Below, one piece after another: positions 33,058 to 39,045 of a stretch of DNA of 39,045 bases (positions within the stretch are counted from its first letter, which is position 1; each line of letters begins with the position of its first letter). Source of the DNA: a bacterium (GTDB lineage: Bacteria > Joyebacterota > Joyebacteria > Joyebacterales > Joyebacteraceae); assembly GCA_025774935.1 (NCBI GenBank), contig JALGZK010000019.1:1-39045 (forward strand), in the 5' to 3' direction. Below the pieces are notes generated by a model, which saw nothing but the letters and a program-made list of their open reading frames with translations, ran no database searches and was not told where the DNA came from. Position numbers and translations under genes: made by a program.

Positions 33058-33078
33058 GCGTTGGTCGCTGACCAACGC
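33058..33078 (+). promoter_or_regulatory. Palindrome at +5 to +25 of the P1B ATPase transcript
   Basis: GCGTTGGTC-GCT-GACCAACGC is a perfect 9-bp inverted repeat. It is followed by TGTTTCTG. As DNA it could bind a metal-sensing repressor just downstream of the start site. As RNA it would form a leader hairpin. No regulator gene lies beside it. Confidence 0.5.
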
Positions 33079-33143
33079 TGTTTCTGATTCCGCCGGCATC
33101 GGTCGCGCGGGGGGCGGCGGGTGACCGAGACAGGGGAGAGCGG

Positions 33144-35309
33144 GTGGCAGCGAGAGCAGACTATCGGATCACCGGGATGTGCTGCATGGAGGAGGTCGCC
33201 GTCCTCAAGAGGGAGGTCGGCGGGCGTCCCGGCGTTCTGAACCTGGACTTCGACGTGGTCGGCGGACGCATGTCCGCCGAGTACGACCCGGAGGTCATCG
33301 ACTCCGAGGCGATCGTCTCCGCGGTCGCCGCCACCGGCATGCGTGCTTCTCCCTGGAGCGACGTCGGGGAGACCGAGGTCCTCTCGTTCTGGGAGGTGCA
33401 CGGACGGCTCGTCATGGCGGGCGCGAGCGCCGTGCTGCTCGCTGCGGGCTTCATCGTTCACTGGGTCGCGCACGGCGGGTTCCTCGACGCTCTCGTGAGC
33501 GGCGAGGACGGCCACGCCTTCCCGGCCGCGTCGATCGTCTTCTACGTGGGCGCCATCGTGACCGGCGCCTGGTTCGTGGCGCCGAAGGCTCTCTTCGCCG
33601 CGAGACGCCTCCGCCCCGACATGAACCTCCTCATGACCGTTGCGATCATCGGGGCGGCCTTCATCGGGGAGTGGTTCGAGGCCGCGACGGTCGCGTTCCT
33701 CTTCGCGGTGGCGCTCCTTCTCGAACACTGGAGCGTCGGCCGCGCGAGGCGCGCGATCTCCGCGCTCATGGAGCTGTCGCCGACGACCGCCCGCTACGTC
33801 TGCCCACACGACGGGGACATCGAGGAGAAGGACGTCGCCGAGGTGCCCCTCGGGGTGACGGTGCTCGTCCGGCCAGGCGAGAGGATCCCGCTCGACGGCG
33901 TCGTCTCGAAGGGGGAGTCGTCCGTCAACCAGGCGCCGATCACGGGTGAGTCGATCCCGGTGGCGAAGGCGCCGGGCGACGAGGTCTTCGCGGGGACGAT
34001 TAACGAGGACGGCGCACTCGAGTTCACATCCACGAAGCCCGCGGACGACACGACGCTTGCGCGCATCATCCATCTGGTGCAGGAGGCGCAGTCGCGGCGC
34101 GCCGTCGCGGAGCAGTGGGTCGACAGGTTCGCGCGGTACTACACCCCTATAATGATGGCCCTCGCCGCAGGGGTCGCGGTCGTGCCTCCGCTCGTCACGA
34201 GTGGCTCGTGGACGGAGTGGCTCTACAAGGGCCTCGTGGTCCTCGTGATCGCGTGCCCGTGCGCACTCGTGATATCGACGCCGGTCAGCGTCGTCTCGGG
34301 ACTCACCGCCGCCGCCCGTCACGGGGTCCTCGTGAAGGGCGGAATCTGCCTCGAGGAGGCTGGCAGGGTACGAGCGCTCGCTCTTGACAAGACTGGGACG
34401 TTGACACATGGCCAGCCTGAGGTGCAGGAGATCGTGCCGCTCTCCGGGCACGACGTGCGGGAGCTCCTCGAGCGGGCCGCCGCGCTGGAGGCCTCGAGCG
34501 AGCACCCCATCGCCAGGGCGATCCTCAGGAGGGCTGAGGCGGAGGGCATTGCCGTCCGCCAGGTCGACTCGTTCAAGGCGATCGCCGGCAAGGGAGCAGA
34601 GGCCACGATCGACGGCAGGATGTTCTGGATCGGGAGCCACCGCCTGATGCTCCAGGAGCACCAGGAGACCGAGGAGGTAACCCGGCGCGCGACCGAGCTC
34701 GAGGACGTGGGGCACTCCGTAGTCGCGATCGGGAACGACGAGCACGTGTGCGGGCTCATCAGCGTCGCGGACGGCGTGCGCGACGAGGCGAAGACCGCGG
34801 TCGACGCTCTCGGGAAGCTCGGGATCGGGAACATCGTGATGCTCACCGGTGACAATGAGGGCACCGCGGCCGCCGTCGCTGAAGCCACGGGCGTCGACGA
34901 GTTCCGGGCGGAGCTTCTTCCGGAAGACAAGGTCGACGTCGTGGAGTCGCTCGTACGCGAGCACGGGCACGTCGGAATGGTGGGGGACGGTGTGAACGAC
35001 GCGCCCGCGATGGCCGCCTCGACGCTTGGCATCGCGATGGGCGCGATCGGGACGGACGCCGCGATCGAGACTGCCGACGTCGCGCTCATGTCGGACGACC
35101 TCTCGAAGCTCGCGCTGCTCGTGCGTCACTCGCGCCGGACGCTCCGCGTCATCAAGCAGAACATCGGCTTCGCACTCGGACTCAAGTTCGTCTTCATCGT
35201 TCTCGCGCTCTTCGGCGTCGCGACGCTCTGGATGGCGATCGCCGCCGACATGGGAGCGTCTCTCCTCGTCATCGCGAACGGCCTGAGACTTCTCCGCGTT
35301 CGCGAGTAG
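33144..35309 (+). CDS. Zinc/cadmium/lead-type P1B ATPase
   Basis: The 721-residue product starts at GTG with AGGGGAG upstream. The N-terminal HMA domain (1-70) has GMCCMEE (11-17), a CCxxE metal motif instead of CxxC. Eight membrane helices follow. The actuator has ITGES (about 269-273), TM6 has C371-P372-C373, phosphorylation is at D415-KTGT, the nucleotide-binding domain has H454-P455 and the hinge is G614-DGVND. The last helix has ADMGASLLVIANGLRLL, whose Asp and Gly mark the Zn/Cd/Pb subgroup (ZntA/CadA/HMA2-4) rather than copper pumps. It exports divalent metal from the cytosol using ATP. It is a single-gene unit with its own promoter and terminator. It is not linked functionally to its neighbours by sequence. 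Confidence 0.93.
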   Translation: MAARADYRITGMCCMEEVAVLKREVGGRPGVLNLDFDVVGGRMSAEYDPEVIDSEAIVSAVAATGMRASPWSDVGETEVLSFWEVHGRLVMAGASAVLLAAGFIVHWVAHGGFLDALVSGEDGHAFPAASIVFYVGAIVTGAWFVAPKALFAARRLRPDMNLLMTVAIIGAAFIGEWFEAATVAFLFAVALLLEHWSVGRARRAISALMELSPTTARYVCPHDGDIEEKDVAEVPLGVTVLVRPGERIPLDGVVSKGESSVNQAPITGESIPVAKAPGDEVFAGTINEDGALEFTSTKPADDTTLARIIHLVQEAQSRRAVAEQWVDRFARYYTPIMMALAAGVAVVPPLVTSGSWTEWLYKGLVVLVIACPCALVISTPVSVVSGLTAAARHGVLVKGGICLEEAGRVRALALDKTGTLTHGQPEVQEIVPLSGHDVRELLERAAALEASSEHPIARAILRRAEAEGIAVRQVDSFKAIAGKGAEATIDGRMFWIGSHRLMLQEHQETEEVTRRATELEDVGHSVVAIGNDEHVCGLISVADGVRDEAKTAVDALGKLGIGNIVMLTGDNEGTAAAVAEATGVDEFRAELLPEDKVDVVESLVREHGHVGMVGDGVNDAPAMAASTLGIAMGAIGTDAAIETADVALMSDDLSKLALLVRHSRRTLRVIKQNIGFALGLKFVFIVLALFGVATLWMAIAADMGASLLVIANGLRLLRVRE

Positions 35310-35356
35310 GAGTCGCGCCCCGCTCCGAACCGCCGGATGACGCCGTGTGTCTATCG

Positions 35357-35400
35357 GGCGCCACCGCCCCGATGGGGGAGGGGCGCCTCTCTTTCTTTCC
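35357..35400 (+). terminator. Terminator of the P1B ATPase gene
   Basis: GGCGCC (35357-35362) and CCCC (35367-35370) pair with GGGG (35375-35378) and GGCGCC (35382-35387) across an internal loop. The pyrimidine tract TCTCTTTCTTTCC follows. The rest of 35310-35614 holds the mraZ promoter and operator. Confidence 0.55.
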
Positions 35401-35526
35401 TGCCGCCACACCCTTCAGGGCTTGTCATGAGTCCCCGTCCTCCGGGCGTTCTCCCTCCTGGACCCCGTCCCACGGTCGTCCCACTGCTTTCTGTCCCCTG
35501 AAACTCCCTTCTGGCATCTTTTTCGC

Positions 35527-35556
35527 TTGACACCTCTGACGGGGTGGGACTACACT
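35527..35556 (+). promoter_or_regulatory. Promoter of the mraZ/dcw cluster
   Basis: TTGACA (35527-35532), an 18-bp spacer and TACACT (35551-35556). The predicted start near 35563 falls at the first MraZ box. There is about 50 nt of leader before mraZ. Confidence 0.7.
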
Positions 35557-35565
35557 CCCGCGAAA

Positions 35566-35590
35566 TGGGTCGTGGTGGGATTAAGTGGGC
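35566..35590 (+). promoter_or_regulatory. MraZ operator: three TGGGN boxes with 5-nt spacers
   Basis: TGGGT (35566-35570), TGGGA (35576-35580) and TGGGC (35586-35590) repeat with an exact 10-bp period. MraZ is known to bind TGGGN direct repeats with 5-nt spacers in its own promoter region. Here they lie at about +3 to +27, so binding should repress the cluster. A further TGGGA at 35545 is one base out of register. Confidence 0.85.
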
Positions 35591-35614
35591 TAGACGCCTG
35601 AGAGCGGGTTCCGG

Positions 35615-36160
35615 ATGACCTCCTTCCTGGGTACGCACCGTCACACCGTCGACGCGAAGGGACGTCTCTCCATTCCTTCCAAGTTCCGGAAGGCAACGGG
35701 AGACGTCTTCATCGTGACGCGCGGTCTCGACGGCTGCCTCTTCCTCTACCCGAAGGAGGAGTGGGACCTGATCGCACAGAAGGTCCGCTCGCTCGAGTGG
35801 ACCGAAGACGACCCGCGCTTCTTCGCGCGAGAGTTCGCCGCGTACGCTCACGAGATGACCGTCGACAGCCACGGCCGCGTGATGATCCCGCAGGAGCTCC
35901 GGGACTTCGTCCACATCAAGACCGACGTGCTCGTCATCGGGGCGTTCGAGAGGATCGAGGTCTGGGCTCCCGACGTGTACAAGGCCTACCGATCGGGCTA
36001 CGCGCACACGTTCGAACAGGCGTCGGCGCGGCTCTATGGGAAGGAACGGCCGGCGGACGTCGACGGGAAGCGCGCCTCGAAGGCGAAGCGCACCGTGAAG
36101 GCGAAGAGCGCTCCGAGAACGAGGCGGGCGGCGAAGGGGAAGGTGAGGAAGAAGCGATGA
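35615..36160 (+). CDS. mraZ: Transcriptional regulator MraZ
   Basis: The 181-residue product has two AbrB-like half-repeats with the family's DxxGR signatures: DAKGRLSIP (about 13-21) and DSHGRVMIP (about 83-91). This is the swapped-hairpin fold that assembles into a ring. Ordinary MraZ is about 140-150 residues. This one adds about 40 residues of Lys/Arg/Ala-rich tail (from about 143), likely disordered and able to contact DNA. MraZ represses the division and cell-wall cluster by binding TGGGN repeats, which are present just upstream. Its last codons overlap the STAS gene (ATGA). The ribosome site is weak. Confidence 0.95.
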   Translation: MTSFLGTHRHTVDAKGRLSIPSKFRKATGDVFIVTRGLDGCLFLYPKEEWDLIAQKVRSLEWTEDDPRFFAREFAAYAHEMTVDSHGRVMIPQELRDFVHIKTDVLVIGAFERIEVWAPDVYKAYRSGYAHTFEQASARLYGKERPADVDGKRASKAKRTVKAKSAPRTRRAAKGKVRKKR

Positions 36161-36516
36161 CGATCCGTTCCCGGTTCACCGACGACGGCGCCGTGCTCCA
36201 GATGGCAGGGAGCATGGCCGGCCGCGACTTCGGCGACCTCCACCGGGAGCTCGTCGACCTGCTCCGCTCGAGGCGGAGGCGGATCGTCCTGGACTTCGAG
36301 GGCGTGGAGCACGTCAGCTACCGCGACGCCCACGAGCTCGCCCGGGAGTTCGAGCTCGTGCGCTCGTACAGTGGGGATCTGAGGGTTGCCGGTCTCTCTC
36401 CGTACGTCAGGGACATCCTGGTGTTCGCAGGGCTCTCCGGCTTCCTCGATGCACATAGACCCGATTCGGTGGCCACGGAAGGACCAGGATCTGCACGCGT
36501 GCCGCGCGCGAGCTGA
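36157..36516 (+). CDS. STAS-domain protein with a degenerate phosphosite
   Basis: The ATG at 36157 overlaps the mraZ stop. The 119-residue product folds as a STAS domain: GAVLQMAGSMAGRDFGDLHR (11-30), then RRIVLDFEGVEHVSYRDAHEL (about 41-61) and RVAGLSPYVRDILVFAGL (about 76-93). This follows the anti-sigma-factor antagonist pattern. In SpoIIAA/RsbV proteins the loop after the central strand is DSSGL with a phosphorylated Ser. Here it reads S54-Y-R-D57, so Ser phosphorylation is not possible at that site. No anti-sigma kinase or phosphatase gene is nearby. Its place between mraZ and rsmH, with coupled translation, suggests a role tied to division or envelope growth. That role is inference. The 15-residue tail is unstructured. 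Confidence 0.75.
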   Translation: MTIRSRFTDDGAVLQMAGSMAGRDFGDLHRELVDLLRSRRRRIVLDFEGVEHVSYRDAHELAREFELVRSYSGDLRVAGLSPYVRDILVFAGLSGFLDAHRPDSVATEGPGSARVPRAS

Positions 36517-36588
36517 CCGTAACCTGGTTCGGCCCCCGATCGGTAACGACCTGTCGCACCGCGTACTGCGAACAGCACAGAGACCGAG

Positions 36589-37527
36589 ATGCAGTCCGGA
36601 CACCTGCCGGTGATGACCGCTGAGGTGGTGGAGTACTTGGTCGTGCGGACCGACGGCATCTACATCGACTGCACGACCGGTTCGGGGGGGCACTCGCACC
36701 GCATCCTCCTGAACGCGCCGTCCGGACGTCTGCTCGGGATCGACGTCGACCCGGCCGCGATCAAGCGCGCCAGGGAGACGCTTTCGGAATTCGGCGAGAG
36801 GTACGAGCTCACGATGGCGAACTTCTCTGAACTCGCCGCCACTGCCCGCGATCACGGCATCGACCAGTGCGACGGAATCCTCTTCGACCTGGGCTTCTCC
36901 TCGCTCCAGCTCGACGACCCCTCGCGCGGCCTCTCCTTCCAGGAGGAGGGGCCGATCGACATGCGGCTCGATCCTACGTCGGGGCCGACCGCGCACGACG
37001 TGATCTCCCGCTCCGAGGAGAGGGAACTCGCCGGGATCATCCGCGACTTCGGCGAGGAGAAGCGGGCGCACCCGATCGCCCGGTCGATCATCGCGGCGCG
37101 GGAGCGTGGCCAGCTCGACACGACGCGCGACCTCGCCAAGGCCGTCCTCGCGACGAAGCCGCAGCATCGCCAGAAGACTCTCGCTCGCGTCTTCCAGGCG
37201 CTCAGGATCGCCGTGAACGACGAGCTCTCGAGCCTCCGCTCCGGGCTCGAGCAGGCCGTCGCGCTCCTGCGGCCGGGCGGTCGAGTGGTCGTCATCGCCT
37301 ATCACAGCCTCGAGGACCGGATCGTCAAGCAGTTCTTCGTGCGGTCGGAACGGCCGTGCGTCTGCCCGAAGGAGCTCCCGAAGTGCGCGTGCGGCAGGGA
37401 GCCCACACTCAGGATCGTCACGAGGAGGATCGTGACGCCCACGGACGCGGAGATCGCCAGGAACCCGCGCGCCAGGTCGGCGAAGCTCCGGACCGCCGAA
37501 CGGCTCGCGGAAGGGGAGAAGCCGTGA
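36589..37527 (+). CDS. rsmH: 16S rRNA (cytosine1402-N4)-methyltransferase
   Basis: The 312-residue product begins MQSGHLPVM, matching the family's HxPV start. SAM motif I is CTTGSGGHS (about 25-33). Other signatures are DLGFSSLQLDD (about 98-108), RGLSF (110-114) and YHSLEDRIVKQFF (about 238-250). A CxCPKELPKCxCG cysteine cluster (about 257-269) precedes the basic C-terminal helix. RsmH methylates N4 of C1402 in the 30S decoding centre and is classically the second gene of the dcw cluster. A 72-nt gap with no visible signal separates it from the STAS gene. Its stop overlaps ftsL. Confidence 0.96.
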   Translation: MQSGHLPVMTAEVVEYLVVRTDGIYIDCTTGSGGHSHRILLNAPSGRLLGIDVDPAAIKRARETLSEFGERYELTMANFSELAATARDHGIDQCDGILFDLGFSSLQLDDPSRGLSFQEEGPIDMRLDPTSGPTAHDVISRSEERELAGIIRDFGEEKRAHPIARSIIAARERGQLDTTRDLAKAVLATKPQHRQKTLARVFQALRIAVNDELSSLRSGLEQAVALLRPGGRVVVIAYHSLEDRIVKQFFVRSERPCVCPKELPKCACGREPTLRIVTRRIVTPTDAEIARNPRARSAKLRTAERLAEGEKP

Positions 37528-37904
37528 AGCACGAGCGGGGGCTCAGGCGACTGATGAAACGGTTCGGGGGATCGCTCCACACGCGTGGTTTCATCCTCTG
37601 GGCCGCCGCGCTCGCCACCGGCATCCTCTGCGTCTGGCAGCACGTCTACTCGATGCGGCTCGCATCGGAGATCCAAACCCTCAGGGACCGACGCGAAACG
37701 CTCCAGGCCGAGATCGGATTCCTGCACATCGCGTGCGCCGAGCTCTCCAGCCGGGAGCGCATCGAGGTGTACGCCCAGGAGCGGCTCGGCATGCGCTACC
37801 CGGAGGGTCACGAGGTCAGAAGGCTCGCGTCCGAGAGCCCGCAGGACGGGGCGCGGGCGGACGAGTTCGTAGGGAGAGAGGACGATGAGGTCCAGGACGG
37901 CTAG
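37524..37904 (+). CDS. ftsL: FtsL-like cell-division protein
   Basis: The GTG at 37524 overlaps the rsmH stop and is preceded by AAGGGGAG. The product is 126 residues: a basic cytosolic leader (1-20), one membrane helix (about 23-42), then a periplasmic coiled coil (about 45-75). The coiled coil ends in ELSSRERIEVYAQERLGM (about 74-91), the FtsL/DivIC-type motif, and an acidic tail follows. FtsL joins FtsB and FtsQ to activate septal peptidoglycan synthesis by FtsW and FtsI. The position between rsmH and ftsI confirms the identity despite low sequence conservation. It overlaps ftsI by 20 nt. Confidence 0.88.
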   Translation: MKHERGLRRLMKRFGGSLHTRGFILWAAALATGILCVWQHVYSMRLASEIQTLRDRRETLQAEIGFLHIACAELSSRERIEVYAQERLGMRYPEGHEVRRLASESPQDGARADEFVGREDDEVQDG

Positions 37905-39045
37905 GGACGACAGGGGCAACACGCACGCCAGGCGCATCAGGGTCGCGCTCATCGTCGGGCTCGGCATCTGGGTCTTCATCGCCGGGCGTCTCGCGATGAT
38001 CCAGCTCGTGCACGGACCCCGCCTCGCCAGCTGCGCGAGGCGGCAGCAGTTCGCGGAGGTCGTGCTCGCGGCGGACCGCGGGACGATCTACGACCGCAAC
38101 ATGATCCCCCTGACCGACAACCTCACCGTCAGCTCCGTCTGCGCCTACCCGCACGAGGTCGAGGCGGCGAAGAACGTCGCCCACGCCCTCGCGAAGGTCC
38201 TCGGAGGAAGCTACAGGGACTACCAGTCGAAGCTCCGGGAGGACCGGAACTTCGTCTGGATCGCGCGCCAGGTCCCGCCGAGCAAGGCCGAGCGTCTCGC
38301 CGAGATGGCGCTCCCCGGAATCGACTTCCTCACAGAGAGCAAGCGGGTGTACCCGCAGGGCCGCCACGGGGCTCACGTCGTCGGGCTGACCGACGTCGAC
38401 GGGAACGGCCTCTGCGGGGTCGAGCTCCAGATGGACGAGCCCCTGACCGGGGCCCGCGAGACCGTCATCCACTTCCTGGACGGCGCCGGGCGGCGGACGC
38501 CCGCCCCGGCGTGCACGAAGGTCGTCCCGAAGGACGGCGAGTCGGTCGTCCTCACCATCGACCTCGGCCTCCAGAGCATCGCGGAGGTCGAACTCGAGCG
38601 GGCCGTCCGCGAGTGGGAGGCGAAGGCGGGCTCGATCGTGATCCAGGACCCGTGGTCCGGCGAGATCCTCGCGATGGCGAGCTGGCCGTCGTTCGACCCG
38701 AACAACCCGTCCCGCTACTCGGTCGAGAGCCAGAAGAACCGCGTCGTCACCGACCAGTTCGAGCCGGGATCGACGTTCAAGGTCGTGACGGCCTCTGCCG
38801 CGCTCGAGACGGGCGCCGCGGGACGGAACGCGGGACGGAACTCGGTCTACTGGGCGGGGCGGGGCAAGAAGAGGGTCGGCCCGGCGCTCATCCACGACGT
38901 GAAAGAGCGCGGGTGGCTCGTCTTCGACGAAGCGCTCGTCTACTCGAGCAACGTCTGCTTCGCGGAGATCGCGTGCTCCGTGGGCGACCTGCTCCTCTAC
39001 TCATACGCGCGCGACTTCGGCTTCGGGAGCCCCACGGGCATCGAC
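37885..39045 (+). CDS. ftsI: Penicillin-binding protein FtsI/Spo VD type, 5' part
   Basis: The ATG at 37885 lies inside ftsL behind AGGGAGAGAGG. The frame is open to the window's right end, so 387 residues are visible. There is a basic cytosolic start, one membrane helix (about 20-40), then the class B PBP dimerisation domain with ADRGTIYDRN (about 63-72), KRVYPQGRHGAHVVG (about 153-167) and GVELQMDEPLTG (about 178-189). The transpeptidase domain has the active-site S296-TFK299 and the second motif S354-SN356. The KTG motif would lie beyond the edge. It crosslinks septal peptidoglycan. A SpoVD-like PASTA tail cannot be checked here. Confidence 0.93.
   Translation, partial: MRSRTARDDRGNTHARRIRVALIVGLGIWVFIAGRLAMIQLVHGPRLASCARRQQFAEVVLAADRGTIYDRNMIPLTDNLTVSSVCAYPHEVEAAKNVAHALAKVLGGSYRDYQSKLREDRNFVWIARQVPPSKAERLAEMALPGIDFLTESKRVYPQGRHGAHVVGLTDVDGNGLCGVELQMDEPLTGARETVIHFLDGAGRRTPAPACTKVVPKDGESVVLTIDLGLQSIAEVELERAVREWEAKAGSIVIQDPWSGEILAMASWPSFDPNNPSRYSVESQKNRVVTDQFEPGSTFKVVTASAALETGAAGRNAGRNSVYWAGRGKKRVGPALIHDVKERGWLVFDEALVYSSNVCFAEIACSVGDLLLYSYARDFGFGSPTGID

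Noticed and set aside
32514-35411. 965-codon minus-strand frame over the PAAR and P1B ATPase genes
   Set aside because: It is opposite two well-supported genes and spans their promoter and terminator, with no recognisable domain.

Overview
The window is GC-rich DNA with a diderm gene set: an RND pump with a TolC-type outer-membrane channel, a DUF5916 barrel-type protein, several Sec-exported proteins and lipoproteins, and a mra/dcw cell-division cluster. A gingipain-like C25 peptidase with FG-GAP repeats and a FlgD-like C-terminal sorting domain (NSPNPFNPSTE type), a DUF5916 protein, an 'alternate' GlmU-family protein and a GIGTT-P fibre protein occur together. This points to an uncultured lineage in or near the FCB group (for example Eisenbacteria or Krumholzibacteria-like). 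That placement is inferred from gene families only; no rRNA is present.

Layout: 1-692 (minus) is the 5' part of a secreted Cys-containing protein that runs off the left edge. 1059-7295 (plus) is a run of four genes: MFS/spermidine-synthase-like/TPR fusion, exported Pcm, GT-C glycosyltransferase and PAP2 phosphatase. It ends at a bidirectional terminator shared with a convergent M16 peptidase (7443-10055, minus). Divergent from the peptidase are an inositol-monophosphatase family gene and a DUF5916 gene (10432-13439). A new promoter then starts a tightly overlapping operon: TolC-like protein, MFP lipoprotein, RND pump, RsgA and GlmU-like protein (13619-21695). Convergent to it lie a two-PDZ coiled-coil protein and a Yip1-family membrane protein (minus). 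A small lipoprotein, tRNA-Leu(CAA) (minus) and tRNA-Ala(GGC) (plus) follow.

25419-32894 (plus) encodes the C25 peptidase, then a Sec-exported fibre protein ending in a VgrG/gp5-like beta-spike, and 13 nt later a Sec-exported PAAR protein. This spike-plus-cap pair, with no contractile-system genes nearby, is the most unusual item in the window. A zinc-type P1B ATPase follows. From 35527 to the right edge is a dcw cluster start: mraZ with its own triple TGGGN operator, a divergent STAS protein, rsmH, ftsL and ftsI (cut by the window end).

Twelve sigma70-like promoters (-35/-10 with 16-18 bp spacers) can be read in front of the first gene of nearly every transcription unit, and most units end in a clear hairpin. 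The operon structure is therefore unusually legible.
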